Assembly: GCA_005779525.1 (NCBI GenBank)
Contig: SXIZ01000248.1
Location: 1 to 17,864 of the forward strand
DNA from: Methylococcaceae bacterium
GTDB taxonomy: Bacteria > Pseudomonadota > Gammaproteobacteria > Methylococcales > Methylomonadaceae
Length of the DNA: 17,864 bases
Direction: 5' to 3'
The notes below the pieces were generated by a model, which was not told where the DNA came from, did no database searches, and saw only the letters and a program-made list of their open reading frames with translations. This document shows positions 1 to 7,299 of the stretch, in pieces (position 1 is the stretch's first letter; every line of letters starts with the position of its first letter). Made by a program: the position numbers and the translations under genes.

Positions 1-70
1 TCTGCAGAATTAAGATGAATAATCGCAATTAGATGCTTAAAAGTAATAAAGAATGAGGTTTATATGCGGC

Positions 71-99
71 AAAAAAAAGCGTATTTCAGGAATAATACG
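71..99 (-). terminator. Probable intrinsic terminator after the FecR-domain gene
   Basis: Read on the minus strand, a 6-bp stem (CGTATT at 99-94 pairing with AATACG at 85-80, 8-nt loop) comes before a run of eight T (78-71). It lies about 55 bases past the stop of the FecR-domain gene, in the right orientation. The stem is short and rather AT-rich, so it may be weak. Confidence 0.5.
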
Positions 100-153
100 G
101 CGTGAATTTGATGCTATACGTTAAACAGCACGATTCACAGTTGAATAGCCAAC

Positions 154-960
154 TCAGTTCGTATTGGAACGCATTTTTTTACGATAGTTTTCTGCTGCAT
201 GCAGCAAGCCATAATTTTCTAAAATCTTAGCGTAAAGTGCCATCTGCGAGACGCTAGGATTTTTAGCAGTAAGTAGTGTGCCTAAACGTTCCGTTAACGC
301 TGGGGAGGCGAGCTTAAAATCAGCGGTATTAGATAATACCTGATCACCAACATTAGCTTCCAACACCCAGGAGAGTTGTTCATCGCGGGGCAATTTAAGG
401 TTTTCCGGGAGTTTAACTTCAGTTTGTTGCGTTTGCGTGACGAATAAACTGTCCCCCAGTTGGTTAAAAATTTGTATACGATACTGCAATCCAGGTTTTG
501 GCGCAGTCCATTTAAAGCTGGGGGCTGGTTCGAGCAAAACTCCCCCCAAGGGATAAATTAACTTTATTTTTTGGCTAGCAGCTGCAGTTTCCCCACGCAT
601 AATAGTGGCGGCTTGATCAAAATTTTTCGGTGCTAAATTTAAGCCGTCGGTGGAGGCTAATAAAGCTTTCCCGGCAATGACTTGCTTGTCTAAAGCAATG
701 GAATCACTTTTGATAGCAACAGTGCCTGGGCCTTTGACGCTATATTCTTGTCCATTGGCAAAAAATACCAAGGTCACTTTACTATTTGGAGCGAGTTTTA
801 ATTCGGTATTTGTCGGTAACTCACTAAATAATGGTAGTACTTTGCCATTTTCAGTCACGCTACCTGCTAATCCGGTAACCATCACCGCGGCATTTTGGCT
901 TGCTAGCACACTAAAACTGCTGCAAAGCAGCCAGGTAAATTGCATCAAAATTCTGAACAT
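154..960 (-). CDS. Secreted FecR-domain protein
   Basis: A 268-residue exported protein. Residues 1-20 form a signal peptide (short n-region with Arg3, hydrophobic stretch WLLCSSFSVLA), so mature protein begins near Ser21. Residues about 25-110 resemble the FecR domain: a VTGLAGSVTENGK strand, then a 'NTELKLAPNSKVTLVF' segment and a GPGTV turn. A second beta-rich region (about 130-215, with PSFKWTAP and YRIQIF) looks like an immunoglobulin/Fn3-type fold, and the C-terminus is helical. The frame is open to 1107, but the ATG at 960 is chosen because the signal peptide starts there and a GAAGG ribosome site sits just upstream. Family members that lack a transmembrane anti-sigma arrangement are usually periplasmic or cell-surface proteins of unknown role. 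No sigma factor or TonB receptor is adjacent, so classical FecIRA iron regulation is not supported. The next gene, SagB-type, is divergent. Confidence 0.75.
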   Translation of the reverse strand: MFRILMQFTWLLCSSFSVLASQNAAVMVTGLAGSVTENGKVLPLFSELPTNTELKLAPNSKVTLVFFANGQEYSVKGPGTVAIKSDSIALDKQVIAGKALLASTDGLNLAPKNFDQAATIMRGETAAASQKIKLIYPLGGVLLEPAPSFKWTAPKPGLQYRIQIFNQLGDSLFVTQTQQTEVKLPENLKLPRDEQLSWVLEANVGDQVLSNTADFKLASPALTERLGTLLTAKNPSVSQMALYAKILENYGLLHAAENYRKKMRSNTN

Positions 961-1366
961 AAAACCTTCTATTGAGTTTAAGAAAGCGTTGAATCTGTCT
1001 ATGCAAAACCGAGTTAGAGGTTTTGACAGTACACGCTGAAATTTAGCTGCATGATAGCGCGAAAATTTAGCAGAGATGTGGCTACACCAGGAATTTTTAT
1101 CTAGCACTCAATGACATTCCAGTAGTGCTGCTCCTAAAGTGCTTAACTTTTATATTGCAAAGCCGATTGCTTATTTTAGCCTGATGTATCAGAGATTTAG
1201 TCACTGTTGGTGATAGAGAATTGCCTTCCCGTAATGGAACATCTGACAAGCTGCAACTCAGCCGTTTTTGTGAAAGTACTAGATAATCGCTTGTAATCTG
1301 GACTTTCACAGGTTTGCTGACTACCATAGCCGTGATGCTCCTCCTAAACTTTGATGAGATTTGTTT
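961..1366. other. 406-base divergent intergenic region
   Basis: This separates the divergent FecR-domain and SagB-type genes. Open frames crossing it (minus 1097-1417, plus 650-1039) have no recognisable protein features and overlap real genes, so I regard it as non-coding. It should hold both promoters. Visible structure: a 9-bp inverted repeat (1269-1310), a 6-bp inverted repeat AGCACT...AGTGCT near 1103-1128, and a loosely repeated segment around GTGCTGCTCCTAAA (about 1124) and GTGATGCTCCTCCTAAA (about 1332). No known RNA family was recognised. Confidence 0.6.
1269..1310. repeat. 9-bp perfect inverted repeat upstream of the SagB-type gene
   Basis: TGTGAAAGT (1269-1277) and ACTTTCACA (1302-1310) are exact inverted repeats around a 24-base spacer, ending 56 bases before the SagB-type start codon. 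No T-run follows, so it does not look like a terminator. The right arm overlaps a weak candidate -35 (TGGACT, 1299-1304, 17 bp before TACCAT at 1322-1327), so it could be an operator or a leader hairpin. Neither role is shown. Confidence 0.45.
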
Positions 1367-2959
1367 ATGACTGAAGATTCTGCTGCAGTTTTGCACTACC
1401 ATCAACGCACCAAACATCAGGTTAACGCCTATGCTAAAGGACCCGCATCATTAGATTGGGATGACCAACCCAATCCGTTTCGCCGTTTTCAAGGGTGTGA
1501 AACAGTTGCGCTCCCGCCGCCAGGCAAAGAACTGGCGTGTGCATTTGGTGATCTCGATAATGCGCAATCTGTTCCAGGGCAGAGCGTTGATCTAAATTCA
1601 ATAGGCTTGTTATTAGAATTAGCCTTGGGATTATCCGCCTGGAAACAGTATGGCCCTGATAAATGGGCATTACGTTGTAATCCTTCAAGTGGTAATTTAC
1701 ATCCAACGGAGTGTTATCTAATATCGACTCATGCCGCTCTAGTTCCGCCGGGCGTCTACCATTATGTCAGTTATGATCATTGCTTAGAACGACGTGCCAG
1801 CTTTAGCGAGGCGCACGGCAAAGATGAAATTTATATCGCTTTAAGCTCCATTCACTGGCGGGAAGCCTGGAAATACGGGGAGCGTGCATTTCGATACTGT
1901 CAGCATGATGTCGGGCACGCTTTGGCGGCACTCAGTTATGCTGCTGCTGCATTAGGCTGGCGCTTGGAACTCTGCAGCGAAGTTGCAGATCATGATTTAG
2001 CGCATTGGTTAGGCTTAGATCGTAGTGAGGATTTTGTTCCCCAGGAACATGAAGCTCCGGATTTATTGCTGCGTTTACTGGCTGAGCCGAATGCCCCTTT
2101 CGCGGAAGCTCCTCCGCAATTAGCTAAGCTCTATGCATCAGTTCAATGGTATGGCTCGGCAACGGCGTTAAGTGGTCGCCATTTTTACCAATGGCCAATT
2201 ATTGATAATGTTGCAAAGCATACGCAAAAACCCATTACTTCGCTAGAGCGTTATCAACCTACGCCTCTTGCCTTAGCGGCGCCTTCTCAACATATCAAAG
2301 CCAGTCAGCTTATTCGGCAACGCCGGAGTGCGCAGCATTTTAATGCCAAAGCAGAGGCCTTAGGCTTAGCAGATTTTCAGCGCATCATCGGTGCAACGAT
2401 AACCAATTCCAAAGCGCCTTTTACTTCCTGGAATTGGGCACCCGAAGTGCATTTATTTATTTTTGTGCATCAGGTTGCTGGCTTGGTCCCTGGACTCTAT
2501 TGCGTGCCACGTTCTGCCAAGGACACGGCTGCTTTACAGGCGGCGATGAGGGAGGATTTTAGCTGGCACAGCATTGCCGCGCCGTTTGAGTTTTATCTGT
2601 TGGTTCCGGGCAATGTCAAGCAAGCAGCCAAAATGCTTTCTTGCCATCAAGGGATTGCCAGTGACAGTGCCTTTAGTTTAGGGATGTTAGCGCGTTTTGC
2701 TGACCCCGTTCTGCAAGAAGCCTGGCGCTATCGTCGCTTATTTTGGGAATGTGGGCTCATCGGGCAAATTCTCTATTTAGAAGCCGAGGCGGCGGGTGTC
2801 CGCGGGACCGGAATCGGGTGTTTTTTCGATGATGCCGTGCATGGTATGTTGGGACTTCAGGATGATAATTGGCAAAGCCTATACCACTTCACCGTGGGTA
2901 CGCCGTCAGAAGATAATAGAATCCAAACTTTTCCCGCCTATGATCACTTATTGGCATAA
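1367..2959 (+). CDS. SagB/ThcOx-type tandem nitroreductase-fold dehydrogenase
   Basis: A 530-residue cytoplasmic protein made of two nitroreductase-like (FMN-dependent) domains. The N-terminal one (about 50-240) has the conserved loop N105-PSSGNLHPTE and a RYCQHDVGHALAAL helix. The C-terminal one (about 310-520) has the RQRRSAQHF flavin-phosphate-type motif (R317-S321), a helix around YRRLFWECGLIGQILYLEA and a GVRGTGIGCFFDD segment. SagB-type enzymes classically oxidise azolines to azoles in peptide natural products, but many tandem-domain relatives occur without peptide-modification genes and their substrate is unknown. No precursor peptide, cyclodehydratase (SagC/D, YcaO) or transporter is seen here, so a RiPP role is not supported. 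The frame extends to a TTG at 1361. I prefer the ATG at 1367, preceded by a weak GATGAG ribosome site. Upstream of it lies the 1269-1310 inverted repeat; the next gene starts 89 bases downstream. Confidence 0.82.
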   Translation: MTEDSAAVLHYHQRTKHQVNAYAKGPASLDWDDQPNPFRRFQGCETVALPPPGKELACAFGDLDNAQSVPGQSVDLNSIGLLLELALGLSAWKQYGPDKWALRCNPSSGNLHPTECYLISTHAALVPPGVYHYVSYDHCLERRASFSEAHGKDEIYIALSSIHWREAWKYGERAFRYCQHDVGHALAALSYAAAALGWRLELCSEVADHDLAHWLGLDRSEDFVPQEHEAPDLLLRLLAEPNAPFAEAPPQLAKLYASVQWYGSATALSGRHFYQWPIIDNVAKHTQKPITSLERYQPTPLALAAPSQHIKASQLIRQRRSAQHFNAKAEALGLADFQRIIGATITNSKAPFTSWNWAPEVHLFIFVHQVAGLVPGLYCVPRSAKDTAALQAAMREDFSWHSIAAPFEFYLLVPGNVKQAAKMLSCHQGIASDSAFSLGMLARFADPVLQEAWRYRRLFWECGLIGQILYLEAEAAGVRGTGIGCFFDDAVHGMLGLQDDNWQSLYHFTVGTPSEDNRIQTFPAYDHLLA

Positions 2960-3022
2960 ACATCTAACTTAAAGTTAAATTAAAGCATACCCTGCAACTA
3001 GGTGAATAACAGAATGTTGAAC

Positions 3023-3028
3023 TATAAT
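3023..3028 (+). promoter_or_regulatory. Candidate -10 box before the porin-like gene
   Basis: A perfect TATAAT lies 21 bases before the ATG at 3049, predicting a leader of about 14 bases. No convincing -35 is found at 16-18 bp spacing, so an activator may be needed or the match may be chance in AT-rich DNA. If real, it drives the porin/cupredoxin/GGDEF-EAL operon. Confidence 0.35.
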
Positions 3029-3048
3029 CAGGTAAGTCATTCCTTTTT

Positions 3049-4305
3049 ATGGCGCGAGCAATGCTGCACTTCGGTTTCAGAGTCATAATTTTTTTTCTGG
3101 CATATTGTAAATGCGTACTCTTGAGTGCGGCTGAGCAGAATTTTCCTGAATTTTCCTGGCATGGTCTGGCAGATTTTCGCTATCAGTACTCTGCGGCGCA
3201 AACTGGTTGGGCAGAGGGTGGTTTAGGTAAATTTAGATTTGGCGGCGAGGCCTCTAGAGTGCGTGTCAATGAAGTTGCCCTAGTTTTACAAGCGCGCTGG
3301 TGGGAATGGTCAGGTACTGTAATTGCCAAATACGCCCATGATCAAAAACTTCCTATCGATCTTACGGAAGCATTTTTGCAATATCGCCCAGTGAGTACCA
3401 CAGCTTGCCGGTTTAACGCCAAACTGGGTATGTTTTTTCCACCAATTTCTTTGGAAAATACGGGCACCGCTTGGAGTAGCCCCTATACTTTATCCTCTTC
3501 GGCGATTAATTCTTGGGTAGGTGAGGAACTGCGGACCTTTGGAGCTGAATTACATCTAAACTATAATTTTGATACCCATGATCGCTTGGATGTTTTTGCC
3601 GCAGGATTTCTAAATAACGATACAGTTGGAACCTTACTATCATGGAAAGGCTGGAGCCTGCATGATTATGAAGCTACGCTGCATGACAAATTATCTTTAC
3701 CACAGGGAATTGGTATAAAAAGTAATTTTCCATTTCAAGCAAACGAGACGATACCGTTTATCGAAGTTGATCAACACTTCGGTTTTTATACTGGGGTGAC
3801 CTTAGATAGTCAAGAGATGGGTAAATTTCGGCTATTGTATTACGATAATATGGCCAATCCACAGGCGATTAAAGAAGGTCAGTACGGCTGGCATACGCGC
3901 TTTTGGAGTTTGGGTAGCAAACACGAATTACCTTATGAAATAACTATGATAGCGCAGGGGATGGTCGGGAGTACAGGCATGGGTAAACTCAAGGAAGGTA
4001 AGCGTTCCGTGGATGTCGATTTCTGGTCAGCTTCAGCGCTGCTCAGTAAAAGTATAGACATCCATCGATTCTCTGTGCGTTTTGATTATTTTGTGACCGA
4101 TCAAAACGATAGTTTACCCCTCGATAATAACAACGAAACTGGGTATGCTTGGACCTTTAATTACAACTTTACGTTGGCCCAGCATCATCAGTTTAACTTT
4201 GAAGTCAATTATATTGATAGTGATCGACCCGCACGCTTAAGTCAAAATCAAGCGGCACATCAAGAGGAGCTGTTATGGCAATTTGCCTACCGCATTTTTT
4301 ATTAA
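3049..4305 (+). CDS. Outer-membrane beta-barrel (porin-like) protein
   Basis: A 418-residue protein with an N-terminal signal peptide (hydrophobic core VIIFFLAYCKCVLLSAA, likely cleaved before Glu-Gln). The rest alternates polar and aromatic residues in many short strands (for example FSWHGLADFRYQY, DVFAAGFLNN, FSVRFDYFVT, HQFNFEVNYID) and ends in an aromatic residue (AYRIFY), as outer-membrane barrels usually do for BAM recognition. I recognise no specific family or substrate; similar uncharacterised barrels occur beside cupredoxin and cyclic di-GMP genes in other Gammaproteobacteria, as far as I recall. The start could be 3049 or the in-frame ATG at 3061; neither has a clear ribosome site and both leave the signal peptide intact. 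Its 3' end overlaps the cupredoxin gene by 31 bases, so the two are very likely co-transcribed and translationally coupled. It may supply the periplasm with a ligand or metal sensed by its neighbours, which is inference. Confidence 0.68.
   Translation: MARAMLHFGFRVIIFFLAYCKCVLLSAAEQNFPEFSWHGLADFRYQYSAAQTGWAEGGLGKFRFGGEASRVRVNEVALVLQARWWEWSGTVIAKYAHDQKLPIDLTEAFLQYRPVSTTACRFNAKLGMFFPPISLENTGTAWSSPYTLSSSAINSWVGEELRTFGAELHLNYNFDTHDRLDVFAAGFLNNDTVGTLLSWKGWSLHDYEATLHDKLSLPQGIGIKSNFPFQANETIPFIEVDQHFGFYTGVTLDSQEMGKFRLLYYDNMANPQAIKEGQYGWHTRFWSLGSKHELPYEITMIAQGMVGSTGMGKLKEGKRSVDVDFWSASALLSKSIDIHRFSVRFDYFVTDQNDSLPLDNNNETGYAWTFNYNFTLAQHHQFNFEVNYIDSDRPARLSQNQAAHQEELLWQFAYRIFY
4264..4269 (+). promoter_or_regulatory. 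Ribosome binding site that decides the cupredoxin start
   Basis: GAGGAG lies 5 bases before the ATG at 4275, inside the end of the porin-like gene. The alternative ATG at 4311, which would give a tidier signal peptide, has only a poor AT-rich leader. The site therefore favours 4275. Confidence 0.5.
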
Positions 4306-4961
4306 CTGTGATGCGTTTTATATTCAGGGTTTGTCTGCTAACGCCACTCACTGCTTTGGCAATGTCAGGCGAAGTGATGGATGGTGAAGGTGCACCTTTA
4401 ATGGATGTGGTAATAACCTTAACGCCACTCTTAGAAGATAAAGCCAGTAGTGAAAATGCTAAAAAAACCATTAATATCGTGATGGACCAACAAAAGCGAG
4501 AATTTGTGCCGCATGTTTTGCCAGTCAAAGCGGGAACGCATATTGTTTTTCCTAACAGTGATGATATACAGCATCATGTATACTCCTTTTCCAGCGCCAA
4601 ACGATTTGAAATAAAATTGTATAAAGATACCCCAGCAAACGCCATTGTATTTAACCAAGCGGGTGTGGTTGCCATAGGGTGTAATATTCATGATTGGATG
4701 GTCGGTTATATCTATGTTGCCGACGCACCTTATTTTGGGAAAACGGATGCTAGCGGACGCTGGAACTTAGACGTCCCCGCGGGCGAATATCGCTTGGCCC
4801 TTTGGCACCCAGATGTTAAAACCTCTTTCGTCCTGCCGAATGAAGTCGTGCATGTTCCTTCTGTAAGTCCCCTCCGCCATAGCATTTTACTCAAAAGCCA
4901 CCCCCAAACAGGTAAACCCCCCAGCAGCTTGCAATTGGAGGAGTATGCGGGTGACTTTTAA
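4275..4961 (+). CDS. Periplasmic cupredoxin, 'methylamine utilization protein' (MauL-like)
   Basis: A 228-residue exported protein predicted to bind one copper ion. The N-terminus contains a signal peptide (MRFIFRVCLLTPLTALAMS, starting at residue 13 if the 4275 start is used). The cupredoxin domain (about 75-150) has the type 1 copper set: His100/His101 in QHHVYSF, then Cys136-x2-His139-x2-Met142 in GCNIHDWM. After it come KTDASGRWNLDVPAGEYRLALWHP residues of a carboxypeptidase-regulatory-like beta domain (about 155-205), and an N-terminal SGEVMDGEGAPL segment is of the same kind. The family name comes from mau clusters, but no methylamine dehydrogenase genes are present, so a role in methylamine oxidation is unsupported here. 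The gene is embedded between the barrel (31-base overlap) and the cyclic di-GMP enzyme (11-base overlap with the start chosen there), suggesting a functional partnership, possibly copper or redox sensing. Confidence 0.8.
   Translation: MAICLPHFLLTVMRFIFRVCLLTPLTALAMSGEVMDGEGAPLMDVVITLTPLLEDKASSENAKKTINIVMDQQKREFVPHVLPVKAGTHIVFPNSDDIQHHVYSFSSAKRFEIKLYKDTPANAIVFNQAGVVAIGCNIHDWMVGYIYVADAPYFGKTDASGRWNLDVPAGEYRLALWHPDVKTSFVLPNEVVHVPSVSPLRHSILLKSHPQTGKPPSSLQLEEYAGDF
4937..4943 (+). promoter_or_regulatory. Ribosome binding site that decides the GGDEF-EAL start
   Basis: GGAGGAG ends one base before the ATG at 4945, which is too close for normal initiation from the full match (three bases if only GGAGG pairs). 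The GTG at 4951 lies 7 bases after it, at standard spacing, so I choose GTG. The site is within the 3' end of the cupredoxin gene. Confidence 0.5.
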
Positions 4962-7299
4962 TTTTCAAACGCGCATTGTTTTACTGTTTACCCTGCTGTT
5001 TGTTAGCGTCCAAACCTTTACCATAGTTACCATCTATCAGGTCTATCAAAAAAATGTCATCGAACAAGTGAGTCAAAATCTGACCTATTCAGGGCGAATT
5101 TTTGACCGATTATTACGTGGCCGAGGTGAACGGATGGCCGCGGAAGTCGCGATCCTCTCTGCGGATTATGCTTTTAGATCGACAATTTCAAGTGGGGATG
5201 CGGTCACCTTACGTTCGGCCTTAGAAAATTTGCAACTGCGCATTCATGCGCAACGTGCGATTTACATCGAATTGAATGGTCAGGTGACTGCCGATACTCA
5301 GCTTAATTTTGAGAAGTCTGCGTTTCCGTTTCAAAATGCCTTAGAAAAAGCCGAGAACGATGGTCGCTCGGTCACCTTCGCGTTGATCAATGGGCACCCC
5401 CATGTCCTGGTCACCGTGCCTGTGTTAGCGCCTATACCCATAGGCTGGATTGCGGTCGCTACCAGTGTGAATGACCGCTTTGTGGAACAATTCAAACGGC
5501 TTTCACCGTCGGCTTTGGAAATTACCATTGCTGAACGCTTGCCCCAAGAGCTTAGGTTATTAGCCACGACCCTGGCACAGCAAGAACACGCCAATTTATT
5601 ACGCCCAAATGTATTTGAAAATCCCGAGGCCCCGCGAGAACCCATTTTAAGAACCTTTCCCGAAAGTCGCTGGTTAGGTCTTTCTTATGCCTTGCCCAGT
5701 GCGCAGCAAGCACAAACCATTGTAGTGCAGTTAAACATTCCGTTGGATATCGTGTTAAAGCCCTATTCGAAAATTCAATATTCGGCTATTGCATTATTTG
5801 GTTTGGGCTTAGTGGGGGTCTTACTGGGAGGAATTGCCGTCGCTCGCCAAGTTAGTCAACCTGTGCGCCAGCTGGCTAAAGCGGCGCAACGTGTTAAAGA
5901 CGGTGATTTTAGTCAGCCTATCGTGCTCAGACGCCAAGATGAATTGGGGCGCTTGGCGCAGTCTTTTAATCTGATGATGCAAGGCATTGCTGATCGAGAA
6001 GAGCGTATCATCCATCAACTTCGCCATGACACACTCACCGGGCTACCTAATCGTTTGTATTTAGAAGAATATATGCAAACTACGCAGCATGAGCATGGAT
6101 ATGCGCTGATTTTGGTGGGGTTAGAGCGTTTTGCCGAAATTAATAGTACCCTGGGACACGAATTTGGCGATCAATTGATGCAAAGCGTGGGTAAAATTTT
6201 ACAGTTAAGTATGCCCGAAAATGCTGCCTTAGCGCATTTTTCTGGGGATGAATTTGCTTTAATTATTCCAATGGCGTATGAAAGTAAACAATTACAGCAA
6301 TTTGCCTCATTAATCATTTCAGCATTTGATGCGCCACTGAATTTTGGTCCAGCCACTGTCGATATGAGTATTCACATTGGTATCGTGCATTCCCCGAATG
6401 ACGGTGAAGATCCCAAAACTTTATTACGCAAGGCCGACGCGGCATTATTTGTAGCGCGGCGAGATGGATTGCATTATCACATTTACAGTGATGCCAGCAA
6501 TCCCTGTCAACCGGAAGCGCTTTCGTTGATGGGGGAGTTACGTACAGGTTTAGAGACTGGGCAATTTACTCTGTATGTGCAACCGCAGCTGGATATCAAA
6601 CTCAATCAAGTGACGCATGTGGAGTGTTTAATTCGCTGGTGTCACCCCGAACGTGGGCTTATGCCGCCGGATACCTTTATTCCGCTGGCGGAACAAACAG
6701 GTAATATTTGGAAAATCACTGCGTGGGTGTTACAGGAGGCCTTCCGCATTCGCGCGCTTTGGCAAGAGGCAGGATTGCAAATCAAACTAGCCCTAAATCT
6801 TTCAGCGCATGATTTACAACATGAACAGTTGCCAAAATTATTAGCGGAATTACTCAACCGCTATCCCGTAAGTAGCGATGATTTTATTCTCGAAATTACT
6901 GAAAGTGCCATTATGCTGGATGCCGAACATGCGCTGAAAATACTCAGTGCATTGAAAGCACAAGGCTTTAAGTTGTCGGTCGATGATTTTGGTACGGGCT
7001 ATTCGTCGATGGCATATTTAAAAAAATTACCGCTTTCCGAACTGAAAATTGATAAAACTTTTGTATTAAATCTCGCCGATAATCTGGAAGATGAAGTGAT
7101 CGTTAGGTCGATTATTGAATTGGGGCACAATTTAGGTTTTAACGTGGTGGCCGAAGGTTTAGAGAATGCCCTCAGTTTTGATAAATTGGCTGCTTTACGT
7201 TGTGATTTGGTGCAAGGGTATTGGTTGAGTAAACCTATGCCTGCCGAACATTTTCAGCAATGGATGCAACGTTTCAGCGCTGAGTCGCGCGCTATTTAG
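4951..7299 (+). CDS. Membrane HAMP-GGDEF-EAL protein, probably a cyclic di-GMP phosphodiesterase
   Basis: A 782-residue inner-membrane protein (numbered from the GTG at 4951; an ATG at 4945 would add two residues). Layout: TM1 about 8-28; periplasmic sensor region about 29-275, probably Cache-like; TM2 about 277-297; HAMP about 298-350; GGDEF about 358-515; EAL about 527-775. The GGDEF domain is degenerate: the motif is SGDEF (431-435), the metal-binding Asp of the DLD motif is Gly390 (GLERF), and no RxxD inhibitory site precedes it. Cyclase activity is therefore doubtful; it may bind GTP as a regulator. The EAL domain keeps the catalytic set: Glu558 (written ECL, not EAL), Asn616, Glu648, Asp678-Asp679 in VDDFGTGYSS, Lys699, Glu735 and Gln755. 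It should hydrolyse cyclic di-GMP. Its position directly after the cupredoxin suggests that the periplasmic domain reads a copper, redox or envelope signal. The 3' end overlaps the convergent DUF1223 gene by four bases. Confidence 0.87.
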   Translation: MTFNFQTRIVLLFTLLFVSVQTFTIVTIYQVYQKNVIEQVSQNLTYSGRIFDRLLRGRGERMAAEVAILSADYAFRSTISSGDAVTLRSALENLQLRIHAQRAIYIELNGQVTADTQLNFEKSAFPFQNALEKAENDGRSVTFALINGHPHVLVTVPVLAPIPIGWIAVATSVNDRFVEQFKRLSPSALEITIAERLPQELRLLATTLAQQEHANLLRPNVFENPEAPREPILRTFPESRWLGLSYALPSAQQAQTIVVQLNIPLDIVLKPYSKIQYSAIALFGLGLVGVLLGGIAVARQVSQPVRQLAKAAQRVKDGDFSQPIVLRRQDELGRLAQSFNLMMQGIADREERIIHQLRHDTLTGLPNRLYLEEYMQTTQHEHGYALILVGLERFAEINSTLGHEFGDQLMQSVGKILQLSMPENAALAHFSGDEFALIIPMAYESKQLQQFASLIISAFDAPLNFGPATVDMSIHIGIVHSPNDGEDPKTLLRKADAALFVARRDGLHYHIYSDASNPCQPEALSLMGELRTGLETGQFTLYVQPQLDIKLNQVTHVECLIRWCHPERGLMPPDTFIPLAEQTGNIWKITAWVLQEAFRIRALWQEAGLQIKLALNLSAHDLQHEQLPKLLAELLNRYPVSSDDFILEITESAIMLDAEHALKILSALKAQGFKLSVDDFGTGYSSMAYLKKLPLSELKIDKTFVLNLADNLEDEVIVRSIIELGHNLGFNVVAEGLENALSFDKLAALRCDLVQGYWLSKPMPAEHFQQWMQRFSAESRAI

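Noticed and set aside
961..1107. Extending the FecR-domain protein upstream to 1107
   Set aside because: The extra 49 residues precede a clear signal peptide and look like read-through of non-coding DNA; a ribosome site supports 960.
1097..1417. 106-residue minus-strand frame upstream of the SagB-type gene
   Set aside because: No recognisable motif, overlaps the start of a well-supported gene, low-complexity composition typical of a chance frame.
1367..2959. RiPP (azole peptide) biosynthetic cluster
   Set aside because: Only the SagB-type protein is present; no cyclodehydratase, YcaO protein, precursor or transporter in the window.
4275..4961. Methylamine oxidation locus
   Set aside because: The cupredoxin carries the family name only; no methylamine dehydrogenase subunits or maturation genes are nearby.
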